64,000 nucleotides of DNA. It comes from Pseudomonas hormoni (GTDB taxonomy: Bacteria > Pseudomonadota > Gammaproteobacteria > Pseudomonadales > Pseudomonadaceae). The first letter of the stretch is position 1; each line of letters begins with the position of its first letter. The notes beneath the pieces were generated by a model that had not been told where the DNA came from, ran no database searches, and was given only the letters and a program-made list of their open reading frames with translations. The position numbers and the translations under genes are program-made. The DNA is taken from NCBI RefSeq assembly GCF_018502625.1, contig NZ_CP075566.1, forward strand, positions 4,388,001 to 4,452,000, written 5' to 3'. Positions 35,186 through 44,380 of the stretch are shown piece after piece.

Positions 35186-36613
35186 ATGCCCTCGCTGCCT
35201 CTTCGCTTGTCCGCACTGTTTCTGGCCCTGGGCCTGAGTGCCTGCGATGACGCCCCGCGTTTTACCGAAGCCGAACCCGGTGAAGCCCGGTCCGGCGGCG
35301 CCGCGACCGTGCGCAAGACCGATCAGAATGCCTTTTCCCTGCCCTCCGCCAACCTGCCGCCCTCCCGGCGTGTGGACTTCAGCGTCGGCAACAGTTTCTT
35401 CCGCAACCCCTGGGTGATCGCCCCGTCGACCACCACCGCCCGGGACGGCCTCGGCCCGTTGTTCAACACCAACGCCTGCCAGAACTGCCACATCAAGGAC
35501 GGCCGCGGTCACCCGCCCACGCCTGATGCGCAGAACGCCGTGTCGATGCTGGTGCGTCTGTCGATAGCCGATGCCCCGGCCTACGCCAAAATCATCGAAC
35601 AGCTCGGTGTCGTCCCCGAGCCGGTCTACGGCGGGCAATTCCAGGACATGGCCATCCCCGGTGTGCTTCCGGAAGGCAAGGTGCGGGTCGACTACACGCC
35701 AGTGCCGGTCCGCTTCAAGGACGGCACCGAGATCGAATTGCGCAAACCCAGCCTGAACATCACCCAGCTGGGCTACGGTCCGATGCACCCTGATACCCGT
35801 TTTTCGGCCCGTGTCGCCCCGCCGATGATTGGCCTCGGCCTGCTTGAAGCCATCCCCGATGAGGCGATCCTGGCCAATGCCGAGGCTCAGGCAAAGGATA
35901 AAAACGGCATCGCCGGACGCCCGAACCGGGTCTGGGATGACGCCCAACAGAAAACCGTCCTCGGACGATTTGGCTGGAAGGCCGGGCAGCCGAACCTCAA
36001 TCAACAAAACGTTCACGCGTTTTCGGGTGACATGGGCCTCACGACCAGCCTGCGACCGATAGATGACTGCACCGACGCTCAAACCGCCTGCAAGCAGGCC
36101 CCAAGCGGCAACGGCCCGGACGGCGAACCGGAAGTCAGCGACAACATTTTGCGTCTGGTGCTGTTCTACAGCCGCAACCTGGCCGTACCCGCCCGCCGCG
36201 ATGTCGGCACGCCTGAAGTGTTGGCCGGCAAGACTCTGTTTTTCCAGGCTGGCTGCCAGTCCTGTCACACGCCGAAATACACCACCGCCGCCAACGCGGC
36301 AGAACCTGAACTGGCCAATCAAGTGATTCGCCCCTACAGCGATCTGCTGCTGCACGACATGGGCGACGGACTGGCCGACAACCGCAGCGAATTCCAGGCC
36401 AGTGGCCGCGACTGGCGCACCCCGCCGTTGTGGGGCATCGGCCTGACGCAGGCGGTCAGTGGCCACACCCAATTCCTGCATGACGGCCGCGCCCGCAATC
36501 TGCTCGAAGCCGTGCTCTGGCATGGCGGCGAGGCGCAGGCCGCGCAGCAACAGGTTTTGTCTTTCAACGCCGAGCAGCGCGCAGCGTTGCTGGCGTTTTT
36601 GAATTCTCTTTAA
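35186..36613 (+). CDS. di-haem oxidoreductase family lipoprotein (DUF1111)
   Basis: Periplasmic lipoprotein of 475 residues with lipobox LSAC at about 17-20. Two CxxCH c-haem sites are seen: NACQNCHIKDG in the N-terminal third and AGCQSCHTPKY in the C-terminal third. This is the so-called thiol oxidoreductase or di-haem (DHOR/DUF1111) family, related to cytochrome c peroxidases. In this cluster it may change the iron redox state for the imelysin partners. AGGA lies 8 nt before the ATG at 35186; the longer frame starts upstream of the signal peptide. Confidence 0.9.
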   Translation: MPSLPLRLSALFLALGLSACDDAPRFTEAEPGEARSGGAATVRKTDQNAFSLPSANLPPSRRVDFSVGNSFFRNPWVIAPSTTTARDGLGPLFNTNACQNCHIKDGRGHPPTPDAQNAVSMLVRLSIADAPAYAKIIEQLGVVPEPVYGGQFQDMAIPGVLPEGKVRVDYTPVPVRFKDGTEIELRKPSLNITQLGYGPMHPDTRFSARVAPPMIGLGLLEAIPDEAILANAEAQAKDKNGIAGRPNRVWDDAQQKTVLGRFGWKAGQPNLNQQNVHAFSGDMGLTTSLRPIDDCTDAQTACKQAPSGNGPDGEPEVSDNILRLVLFYSRNLAVPARRDVGTPEVLAGKTLFFQAGCQSCHTPKYTTAANAAEPELANQVIRPYSDLLLHDMGDGLADNRSEFQASGRDWRTPPLWGIGLTQAVSGHTQFLHDGRARNLLEAVLWHGGEAQAAQQQVLSFNAEQRAALLAFLNSL

Positions 36614-36640
36614 ACACTTATAAAGAATCGGGAGCCCGAC

Positions 36641-37705
36641 ATGTTCCGTCCCAAGTTGTTATTCACCAGCCTTGCCGCACTCGCCCTCGGCGCCTGCTCA
36701 CCGCAGGACCCGCAGGCTGTCACGTCGGCAGCCATCGCCAAGTCGGTAATCCTGCCGACCTACACGCGCTGGGTCGAAGCCGACCGCCAACTGGCTGTCA
36801 GCGCCCTGGCCTACTGCGAAGGCAAGGAAAACCTCGACACCGCCCGCGCCGACTTCCTGCACGCGCAGAAAGCCTGGGCCGAGCTGCAGCCGCTGCTGAT
36901 CGGTCCGCTGGCCGAAGGCAATCGCGCCTGGCAGGTGCAGTTCTGGCCGGACAAGAAAAACCTTGTCGGCCGTCAGGTCGAGCAATTGGTCGACGCCCAG
37001 CCGCAGATCGATGCTGCCGCCCTGGCCAAATCCAGTGTTGTGGTTCAAGGTCTCTCCGCCTACGAATACATCCTGTTCGACAGCAAGCCGGACGTGGCCA
37101 ACGACGCGCAAAAAGCCAAGTACTGCCCGCTGCTGAAAGCGATTGGCGAGCGCCAGAAACTGTTGGCCGAAGACATTCTGAAAAGCTGGAACAACACCGA
37201 CGGCATGCTCGCGCAGATGAGCAAATTTCCGAACCAGCGCTACGCCGATTCCCACGAAGCCATCGCCGATCTGCTGCGCGTGCAAGTCACCGCCCTGGAC
37301 AGCCTGAAGAAAAAACTCGGTACGCCGATGGGCCGCCAGACCAAAGGCGTGCCGCAACCGTTCCAGGCCGATGCATGGCGCAGCCAGTCTTCCCTGACCG
37401 GCCTCGAAGCCAGCCTCGCCGCCGCCAAAACGGTCTGGGAAGGTGTCGACAACAAAGGCTTGCGCGGTTTGTTGCCGAGCGAGCAGAAACCGTTGGCCGA
37501 CAAGATCGACGCCGCTTATGCAGCGTCCCTGAAACTGTTCGCCAGCAACCAGCGCTCGTTGACCGAAATGCTCAACGACGATGCCGGTCGCCAGCAGCTC
37601 AACGACATCTACGACAGCCTCAACGTCGTCCATCGCCTGCACGAAGGCGAGCTGGCCAAGGCGCTGGGCATCCAACTGGGCTTCAACGCCAACGACGGTG
37701 ACTGA
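36641..37705 (+). CDS. second imelysin-family lipoprotein
   Basis: Lipoprotein of 354 residues with lipobox LGAC at about 16-19. The imelysin domain fills the rest, with the motif region GLSAYEYILFD, in which the His of GxHxxE is replaced by Ala. It follows the di-haem gene by 27 bp (GGGAG upstream of ATG) and overlaps the DUF1513 gene by one base. The altered motif suggests the two imelysins in this cluster have different roles. Confidence 0.88.
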   Translation: MFRPKLLFTSLAALALGACSPQDPQAVTSAAIAKSVILPTYTRWVEADRQLAVSALAYCEGKENLDTARADFLHAQKAWAELQPLLIGPLAEGNRAWQVQFWPDKKNLVGRQVEQLVDAQPQIDAAALAKSSVVVQGLSAYEYILFDSKPDVANDAQKAKYCPLLKAIGERQKLLAEDILKSWNNTDGMLAQMSKFPNQRYADSHEAIADLLRVQVTALDSLKKKLGTPMGRQTKGVPQPFQADAWRSQSSLTGLEASLAAAKTVWEGVDNKGLRGLLPSEQKPLADKIDAAYAASLKLFASNQRSLTEMLNDDAGRQQLNDIYDSLNVVHRLHEGELAKALGIQLGFNANDGD

Positions 37706-37719
37706 TGAGGGCGAGTGCC

Positions 37720-38817
37720 ATGCTGCGACGACAGGCTCTGACGTTAGGTAGTTTGCTGCTGGGAGCAGTGACACTGGGCGGCTGGACGCTGTTCAAGCAA
37801 AAGGACAAGAGCCCGCTGTTGCTCTCGGCGCGGGACGATACGGACGGCAAGCATTACGCCGTCGGATATCGGCTGGACGGTACACAGGTGTTCGCCACCC
37901 GGGTCGGTCAGCGTTGCCACGACATCATCAATCACCCGACGCTGCCGATTGCGCTGTTTGTCGCCCGTCGCCCAGGCACCGAGAGCTACCTGATCGACCT
38001 GCGCGACGGCACGCTGTTGCAAACCGTGGCCTCGCAACCGAACAGGCATTTCTACGGTCACGCGGTGATTCACCACAGCGGCGAATGGCTGTACGCGACC
38101 GAAAACGACACGTCCGATCCAGGTCGCGGCTTGCTCGGTGTGTATAAGTTTGAAGGCGAGCGCCTCGTGCACAGCGGCGAAATTTCCACCCACGGCATCG
38201 GTCCGCATCAGGTGTCGTGGATGCCCGATGGCGAAACCCTGGTGGTGGCCAACGGCGGCATTCGCACCGAGGCGGAAAGCCGGGTCGAGATGAACCTAAA
38301 CGCCATGGAGCCGAGCCTGGTGCTGATGCAACGCGACGGTACTTTGCTGAGCAAGGAAACCCTCGCCCAGCAGATGAACAGTGTGCGGCATCTGGGGATC
38401 GCCAGTGACGGCACCATCGTCGCCGGTCAGCAATTCATGGGCCCCTCCCATGAATCTTCGGAACTGTTGGCCATCAAGCGGCCCGGTCAACCGTTCGTGG
38501 CGTTCCCGGTGCCTGAGCATCAGTTGCAGGCGATGGGGCATTACACCGCCAGCGTCGCGGTACACAGTGACTTGCGGCTGGTCGCGTTGACCGCGCCACG
38601 GGGCAATCGCTTTTTCATCTGGGACCTGGACAGCGGCGAAGTGCGCCTGGATGCGCCGCTTCCCGATTGCGCCGGGGTCGGTGCAGTGGCTGACGGCTTT
38701 GTTGTGACGTCGGGTCAAGGGCGTTGCCGTTACTACGATTGCCGCCAGACAGATTTGGTTGCAAAACCGCTGGAGCTGCCTGCGGGGCTCTGGGATAACC
38801 ACCTGCATCTCATCTGA
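37720..38817 (+). CDS. DUF1513 beta-propeller-like periplasmic protein
   Basis: Exported protein of about 365 residues. The start MLRRQALTLGSLLLG carries a twin-arginine-like signal. The rest is a repeated strand-rich pattern with HQVSWMPDGETLVVANGGI and ASVAVHSDLRLVALTAPRGN, matching DUF1513, a family found beside imelysin and di-haem genes. It may bind cofactor or metal, but no activity is known to me. ATG 37720 has GAG-rich sequence upstream; 37705 overlaps the preceding stop and is an alternative. Confidence 0.87.
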   Translation: MLRRQALTLGSLLLGAVTLGGWTLFKQKDKSPLLLSARDDTDGKHYAVGYRLDGTQVFATRVGQRCHDIINHPTLPIALFVARRPGTESYLIDLRDGTLLQTVASQPNRHFYGHAVIHHSGEWLYATENDTSDPGRGLLGVYKFEGERLVHSGEISTHGIGPHQVSWMPDGETLVVANGGIRTEAESRVEMNLNAMEPSLVLMQRDGTLLSKETLAQQMNSVRHLGIASDGTIVAGQQFMGPSHESSELLAIKRPGQPFVAFPVPEHQLQAMGHYTASVAVHSDLRLVALTAPRGNRFFIWDLDSGEVRLDAPLPDCAGVGAVADGFVVTSGQGRCRYYDCRQTDLVAKPLELPAGLWDNHLHLI

Positions 38818-38843
38818 CATCACCTCCCCGGTGGTGGATTACC

Positions 38844-38938
38844 TTGTGGCGAGGGAGCTTGCTCCCGCTGGGCTGCGCAGCGGCCCTAAAAAATGGGACT
38901 GCTACGCAGTCCAGCGGAAGCAAGCTCCCTCGCCACAG
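38844..38938. repeat. REP doublet (TGTGGCGAGGGAGC family)
   Basis: Forward unit at 38845-38872 and reverse unit at 38912-38937, separating the imelysin cluster from the RND genes. Confidence 0.85.
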
Positions 38939-39054
38939 TTATTTTGTTCGCCGCATTGCATGCCCGCCTGTGAAAAGTGCCAGTTGGATTCACCCTCCCA
39001 CTCAGAGTAATGTGCCCGCCTGTCTCACCTGATTTTCTCCAAGGAACTGGAAAT

Positions 39055-40203
39055 ATGCTGCGTCGCCGCATGCTGATCATGTTGGGTGTTGTTCTGCTGA
39101 TCGTGCTGGTCCTGGCCGGTTACAAAGCCTTCTCCATCTACACGATGGTGCAAGGTTTCTCCGCGCCGAAACCGCCGATAAACGTTGCCGTGGCCACTGC
39201 CATCGAACGGCCCTGGCAAGCCCGCCTGCCTACCGTCGGCACGCTCACGGCGCTGCAAGGCGTGGACCTGAGCCTGGAGACCGACGGCACCGTCATCGAT
39301 TTGCAGTTCGAGTCAGGGCAGAAGGTCAAGGCCGGCCAACCCCTCCTGCGCCTCGACAGCGCCGTGGAAAGTGCCTTGCTGGAAACCGCCCAGGCCGACC
39401 TCGGGCTGGCCCAGCTCGATTACGGTCGCGGTAGCCAACTGGTTGGCAGCCAGGCCATTTCCAAAGGTGAATTCGACCGACTTTCGGCGGTGCTGAAAAA
39501 GAGCAAAGCCACGGTCAATCAACTCAAGGCTGCGCTCGGCAAAAAAAGCATCGTTGCGCCCTTCAGCGGGACCATCGGCATTCGTCAGGTCGACGTTGGC
39601 GACTATCTTGCCAGCGGCACCATGATTGCCACCCTGCAAGACCTCGGCAGTCTCTACGTCGACTTTTTCGTGCCCGAGCAGTCGGTGCCGAAGATCGCCA
39701 TCGGCCAGCCGGTTGAAATCGTCGTCGCGGCCTACCCGGCGCAGACCTTCCCCGGCACCATCAGCGCGATCAATCCCAAACTCGAAAACAGCACGCGCAA
39801 CATGCAGGTCCGCGCGACCTTGGCCAACCCCGACGGAAAGCTGCTGCCAGGCATGTTCGCCAGCCTCCAGGTCATGTTGCCCGACCCGCAGCCGCGCATC
39901 GTCGTGCCGGAAAGCGCGATCACGTACACGCTGTACGGCAATTCGCTGTACGTCGTCGCACAGAAAAAAACCGAAGACGGCAAAGTGGAAAAAGACGCCA
40001 AGGGTGAACCGATCCTGATCGCCGAACGCCGTTTCATCGAAACCGGCGAACGCCGCGACGGTGTGGTGATGATTACCAAAGGTGTGCAGAACGGCGAAAA
40101 GGTGATCACCGCCGGCCAGATCAAACTGGACAACGGCGCACACATTGCCATCAGCGACGACAAGACTTTAGTCGAGCAGAACAGCCCGCCGCGCGCGGAC
40201 TGA
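39055..40203 (+). CDS. RND efflux periplasmic adaptor subunit
   Basis: Membrane fusion protein of 382 residues. An N-terminal membrane anchor (about 6-26) is followed by a barrel-sandwich (lipoyl-like) region, QGVDLSLETDGTVIDL with FESGQKVKAGQPLLRLDS, a helical hairpin (about 95-150) and the return half IVAPFSGTIGIRQVDVGDYLASG. Beta-barrel and membrane-proximal domains follow, with GLPGMFASLQV-like text LLPGMFASLQV. It links the RND pump to an outer-membrane channel. AAGGAACTGG precedes the ATG. The pump gene follows 13 bp downstream. Confidence 0.92.
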   Translation: MLRRRMLIMLGVVLLIVLVLAGYKAFSIYTMVQGFSAPKPPINVAVATAIERPWQARLPTVGTLTALQGVDLSLETDGTVIDLQFESGQKVKAGQPLLRLDSAVESALLETAQADLGLAQLDYGRGSQLVGSQAISKGEFDRLSAVLKKSKATVNQLKAALGKKSIVAPFSGTIGIRQVDVGDYLASGTMIATLQDLGSLYVDFFVPEQSVPKIAIGQPVEIVVAAYPAQTFPGTISAINPKLENSTRNMQVRATLANPDGKLLPGMFASLQVMLPDPQPRIVVPESAITYTLYGNSLYVVAQKKTEDGKVEKDAKGEPILIAERRFIETGERRDGVVMITKGVQNGEKVITAGQIKLDNGAHIAISDDKTLVEQNSPPRAD

Positions 40204-40216
40204 TCAAGGAATCCCC

Positions 40217-43200
40217 ATGGCTTTTACCGACCCGTTCATCCGCCGCCCGGTGCTCGCCTCCGTGGTCAGCCTGCTGATTGTGCTGCTGGGCTTCCAGGCC
40301 TGGAGCAAGCTGCCGCTGCGCCAGTATCCGCAAATGGAAAACGCCCTGATCACGGTGACCACCGCGTACCCCGGGGCCAACGCCGAGACCATCCAGGGCT
40401 ACATCACCCAGCCGATGCAACAGAGCCTGGCGAGCGCCGAGGGCATCGACTACATGACCTCGGTCAGTCGCCAGAATTTCTCGGTGATCTCGATCTACGC
40501 GCGCATCGGTTCCAACAGCGATCGCTTGTTCACCGAGCTGCTGGCCAAGGCCAACGAGGTGAAAAACCAGCTGCCTCAGGATGCCGAAGACCCGGTGCTG
40601 AGCAAGGAAGCCGCCGACGCCTCGGCGCTGATGTACATCAGTTTCTTCAGCAAGGAACTGAGCAACCCGCAGATCACCGACTACTTGTCGCGGGTCATCC
40701 AGCCCAAACTCGCAACCCTGCCGGGCATGGCCGAAGCCGAGATTCTCGGCAACCAGGTGTTCGCCATGCGCCTGTGGCTGGACCCGGTGAAGCTCGCCGG
40801 TTTTGGCTTGAGCGCCAGCGATGTGACCGATGCCGTGCGCAAGTACAACTTCCTCTCCGCCGCTGGCGAAGTGAAAGGCGAGTACGTGGTCACCAGTATC
40901 AACGCCAACACCGAGCTCAAATCCGCGGAAGCCTTCGCCGCGACTCCACTCAAGGTCGATGGCGACAGCCGCGTGCTGCTCAGCGATGTCGCGCGGGTGG
41001 AAATGGGCGCGGAAAACTACGACACCATCAGCTCCTTTGGTGGCACGCCCTCGGTGTACATCGGCATCAAGGCCACGCCCGGTGCCAACCCGCTGGACGT
41101 GATCAAGGAAGTGCGCAAGATCATGCCGGACCTTGAGGCCCAGCTGCCGCCGAACCTCAAGGGTGAAATCGCCTACGACGCCACGCTGTTCATCCAGGCC
41201 TCGATCGACGAAGTGGTGAAAACCCTGTTCGAAGCGGTGCTGATCGTGATCGTCGTGGTGTTTCTGTTCCTCGGTGCGCTGCGCTCCGTGGTGATCCCGG
41301 TAGTGACGATTCCGCTGTCGATGATCGGCGTGATGTTCTTCATGCAGATGATGGGCTACTCAATCAACCTGCTGACCCTGCTGGCGATGGTGTTGGCCAT
41401 CGGCCTGGTGGTGGACGACGCCATCGTGGTGGTGGAAAACATCCACCGGCACATCGAGGAAGGCAAAACCCCGCTGGACGCCGCCATCGAGGGTGCCCGG
41501 GAAATCGCCATGCCGGTGGTCTCGATGACCATCACCCTTGCAGCGGTCTATGCGCCCATCGGTTTCCTCACCGGTCTCACGGGGGCGCTGTTCAAGGAGT
41601 TCGCCCTGACCCTGGCCGGGGCGGTGGTGATCTCCGGTATCGTCGCCCTGACCCTGTCGCCAATGATGTGCGCCTTTTTGCTGCGCCACGACGAAAACCC
41701 CAGCGGCCTGGCCCATCGCCTGGACCTGATTTTCGAAGGTCTCAAGCGCCGCTACCAGAACATGCTGCACGGCACGCTCAACACCCGCCCGGTGGTGCTG
41801 GTGTTTGCGGTGATCGTGCTGTGCCTGATTCCGGTGCTGCTCACCTTCACCAAGTCGGAACTGGCACCGGATGAGGATCAGGGCATCATTTTCATGCTGG
41901 CCAACGCCCCGCAGCCAACCAACCTCGATTACCTGAATACGTACACCGACGAGTTCATCACCATCTTCAAGGCGTTTCCCGAGTACTACTCCTCGTTCCA
42001 GATCAACGGCTTCAACGGTGTGCAATCGGGGATCGGCGGCTTTCTGCTGAAACCGTGGAACGACCGCGACCGCACGCAAATGCAGATCCTGCCCGAGGTG
42101 CAGAGCAAACTGGAAAGCATTCCAGGGTTGCAGATTTTCGGCTTCAACCTGCCTTCCCTGCCGGGCACCGGCGAGGGGCTGCCGTTTCAATTCGTGATCA
42201 ATACCGCCAACGATTACGAGTCGCTGCTGCAAGTGATGGACCGGGTGAAAAAACGCGCGATGGAGTCCGGCAAGTTCGCCTTCGTCGACGTCGACCTGGC
42301 GTTCGACAAGCCGGAAGTCGTGGTCGATATCGATCGCGCCAAGGCCGCGCAGATGGGTGTGTCGATGCAGGATCTGGGCGGCACACTGGCGACGTTGCTG
42401 GGTGAGGCGGAAATCAACCGTTTCACCATTGAAGGCCGTAGCTACAAAGTGATCGCGCAGGTTGAACGGCCGTTCCGGGACAACCCCGACTGGCTGAACA
42501 ACTATTACGTGAAAAACACCAAGGGAGAACTGCTGGCCCTGTCGACCCTGATCACCGTGTCCGACCGGGCCCGCCCGCGGCAGTTGAATCAGTTCCAACA
42601 GCTCAACTCGGCAATCCTGTCCGGGGTGCCACTGGTGAGCATGGGGGAAGCCCTCGACGCGGTGCGTCAGATTGCCCGGGAAGAGGCGCCGGCGGGTTTT
42701 GCCGTCGACTATGCCGGGGCATCGCGGCAGTACGTTCAGGAAGGCAGCGCGCTGTGGGTGACGTTTGCCCTGGCACTGGCGATCATTTTCCTGGTGCTGG
42801 CGGCTCAGTTCGAAAGTTTCCGCGATCCGTTGGTGATTCTGGTGACGGTGCCACTGTCGATCTGTGGCGCGTTGATCCCGCTGTTCCTCGGCTGGTCGAG
42901 CATGAACATCTACACCCAGGTCGGGCTGGTGACGCTGATCGGGCTGATCAGCAAGCACGGGATCCTGATCGTCGAATTCGCCAATCAGCTGCGCAAGGAA
43001 AAGGGCCTGACGCCGCGCGAGGCGGTGGAAGAAGCAGCGGCCATACGCCTGCGCCCGGTGTTGATGACCACCGCGGCAATGGTATTCGGCATGGTGCCGT
43101 TGATCATTGCCACGGGCGCGGGCGCTGTCAGCCGGTTCGACATCGGCACCGTGATCGCTACGGGGATGTCGATCGGGACGCTGTTTACGTTGTTTGTGTT

Positions 43201-43255
43201 GCCGTGTGTTTACACGTTGTTGGCTAAACCCGATAAACCCAAAGAACACGCATAA
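40217..43255 (+). CDS. RND multidrug efflux permease (HAE1 type)
   Basis: Inner-membrane proton/drug antiporter of 1012 residues with the classic 12-helix RND layout and two large periplasmic loops. It has the N-terminal FIRRPVLASVVSLLIVLLG, motif D-like LAIGLVVDDAIVVVENIHRH in helix 4 with the paired proton-relay aspartates, and GLVTLIGLISKHGILIVEFANQL in helix 10 with its lysine. It belongs with the adaptor in one operon. No outer-membrane factor is encoded nearby, so it probably borrows one, as MexJK does. Substrates cannot be told from sequence alone. Confidence 0.94.
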   Translation: MAFTDPFIRRPVLASVVSLLIVLLGFQAWSKLPLRQYPQMENALITVTTAYPGANAETIQGYITQPMQQSLASAEGIDYMTSVSRQNFSVISIYARIGSNSDRLFTELLAKANEVKNQLPQDAEDPVLSKEAADASALMYISFFSKELSNPQITDYLSRVIQPKLATLPGMAEAEILGNQVFAMRLWLDPVKLAGFGLSASDVTDAVRKYNFLSAAGEVKGEYVVTSINANTELKSAEAFAATPLKVDGDSRVLLSDVARVEMGAENYDTISSFGGTPSVYIGIKATPGANPLDVIKEVRKIMPDLEAQLPPNLKGEIAYDATLFIQASIDEVVKTLFEAVLIVIVVVFLFLGALRSVVIPVVTIPLSMIGVMFFMQMMGYSINLLTLLAMVLAIGLVVDDAIVVVENIHRHIEEGKTPLDAAIEGAREIAMPVVSMTITLAAVYAPIGFLTGLTGALFKEFALTLAGAVVISGIVALTLSPMMCAFLLRHDENPSGLAHRLDLIFEGLKRRYQNMLHGTLNTRPVVLVFAVIVLCLIPVLLTFTKSELAPDEDQGIIFMLANAPQPTNLDYLNTYTDEFITIFKAFPEYYSSFQINGFNGVQSGIGGFLLKPWNDRDRTQMQILPEVQSKLESIPGLQIFGFNLPSLPGTGEGLPFQFVINTANDYESLLQVMDRVKKRAMESGKFAFVDVDLAFDKPEVVVDIDRAKAAQMGVSMQDLGGTLATLLGEAEINRFTIEGRSYKVIAQVERPFRDNPDWLNNYYVKNTKGELLALSTLITVSDRARPRQLNQFQQLNSAILSGVPLVSMGEALDAVRQIAREEAPAGFAVDYAGASRQYVQEGSALWVTFALALAIIFLVLAAQFESFRDPLVILVTVPLSICGALIPLFLGWSSMNIYTQVGLVTLIGLISKHGILIVEFANQLRKEKGLTPREAVEEAAAIRLRPVLMTTAAMVFGMVPLIIATGAGAVSRFDIGTVIATGMSIGTLFTLFVLPCVYTLLAKPDKPKEHA

Positions 43256-43260
43256 CTCCC

Positions 43261-43352
43261 CTGTGGGGGCGAGCCTTCTCGCGAATGCGGTGTGTCATTC
43301 AGCTTTGATGTTGACTGATGCACCGCTTTCGCGAGCAGGCTCGCTCCCACAA
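43261..43352. repeat. REP doublet (TGTGGGAGCGAGC family)
   Basis: Forward unit at 43262-43288 (diverged, GTGGGGGCGAGCCTTCTCGC) and reverse unit at 43324-43351. Confidence 0.82.
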
Positions 43353-43383
43353 TGAATCAATGTGAAGGCCAGAAGTCCGCGCA

Positions 43384-43419
43384 ATAAAAAAGGCCTCGCA
43401 TTTGCGAGGCCTTTTATTT
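43384..43419. terminator. bidirectional terminator
   Basis: AAAAAAGGCCTCGCA-TT-TGCGAGGCCTTTTATTT serves the plus-strand RND genes and the minus-strand inaA operon that converge here. Confidence 0.92.
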
Positions 43420-43433
43420 GGGCTTCAATCTGG

Positions 43434-43661
43434 TCAACTCTGCGGCCTCAGTCCTTGAGAAAGCCCGAACATGAACAGCAATAAATCATGATCGGGTTGG
43501 GTTGCAACGGATGCTTTCGCAACCCGCGGCATCGGACAACGCGCGTCCCCGTTCACTGAACTGAGGACTTGCGTGCGGGGCTGCTCCCAAGCCGCCACCG
43601 CCAGCGAAGCAACTGCCAAGGCTCCTATCAAGAACAAACCTCTAGCAATTTCGAGTTTCAT
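43434..43661 (-). CDS. small secreted protein at the end of the inaA operon
   Basis: Protein of 75 residues with a Sec signal peptide (RGLFLIGALAVASLAVAAWEQ, about residues 7-27) and a 48-residue mature part with one cysteine. I do not recognise a family. Its ATG is 2 bp after the inaA stop and AAAGG lies 9 nt upstream, so it is co-translated with inaA. Because that operon has a ColR-like site in front, this is probably a small envelope protein of the ColRS response. Confidence 0.65.
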   Translation of the reverse strand: MKLEIARGLFLIGALAVASLAVAAWEQPRTQVLSSVNGDARCPMPRVAKASVATQPDHDLLLFMFGLSQGLRPQS

Positions 43662-43663
43662 TG

Positions 43664-44377
43664 CTATAAACCTTTGATAGCGCTGCCAAACGCCGTCTCA
43701 TAAAGGTAGACGAGTTTCTGCCAGTCCGTCGTGCTGAACGACGAGTGGCGACGCAGTTGCTTCAGGTCATGGGACGCGGCGCGACGGGCGGTCAAACGCT
43801 GGCGGCCTTTCTCCAGATCGATCAAAGCAATGTCGACTTTCGCCGCCTCTCCCTCACCGGTAACCCGGACGAAGACGTGCTTCATGTAAAGGCAACTGTG
43901 CTGCCACCGCGCCTTGTGCATGCGCACCAGGTTATCGGCCAGCTCCTTCAGCACACAATCATGCACCGCCTCACCATGGCGCTCGCGACCACCGCCTTCG
44001 TACCAGTGCTCGATTTCCTCAAAACCGTCCAGTGCCTTGGTCACCAGCAATGCGCGCCACTTGTGAACAGGATCGCGTTGCGCACCACAGAAAACGATTT
44101 CCGGAACACCTACGCCGACCAGACTCAATCCGATGAGCGCGTCCCGTTCGCGCAGCACCGTCGGCCGACCGAACGGGTGCAGCCAACTGCGATAGACATG
44201 CCCGGTCTGACGCTTGGCGTAGAACAGCTGTCCATCATTGTTCCTGACTCGCTGTACGCCACTTTCACCACCGCGACGAACGTTGGGCTCTTCTACCCAT
44301 TCGCCGCGCTGGTTCCAGAAATGGTCAAAACGATCCTGAGAAGCGACGTCCGTATCTGCTGCACATTGCACTGCCAT
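43664..44377 (-). CDS. inaA: lipopolysaccharide core kinase, InaA/WapQ family
   Basis: Cytoplasmic protein of 237 residues with the reduced protein-kinase-like fold of LPS heptose kinases. GGGESGVQRV near 35 is the nucleotide loop, followed by FYAKRQTGH with the lysine; HKARWQHSCLYMKHVFV is the catalytic loop region and IALIDLEKGRQ the metal-binding DxEK. Members phosphorylate core LPS heptose or related sugars. It follows the methyltransferase gene with a 3-bp gap. In P. fluorescens WCS365 the equivalent gene (wapQ) lies in a methyltransferase operon under ColRS control. Confidence 0.88.
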   Translation of the reverse strand: MAVQCAADTDVASQDRFDHFWNQRGEWVEEPNVRRGGESGVQRVRNNDGQLFYAKRQTGHVYRSWLHPFGRPTVLRERDALIGLSLVGVGVPEIVFCGAQRDPVHKWRALLVTKALDGFEEIEHWYEGGGRERHGEAVHDCVLKELADNLVRMHKARWQHSCLYMKHVFVRVTGEGEAAKVDIALIDLEKGRQRLTARRAASHDLKQLRRHSSFSTTDWQKLVYLYETAFGSAIKGL

Positions 44378-44380
44378 CTG

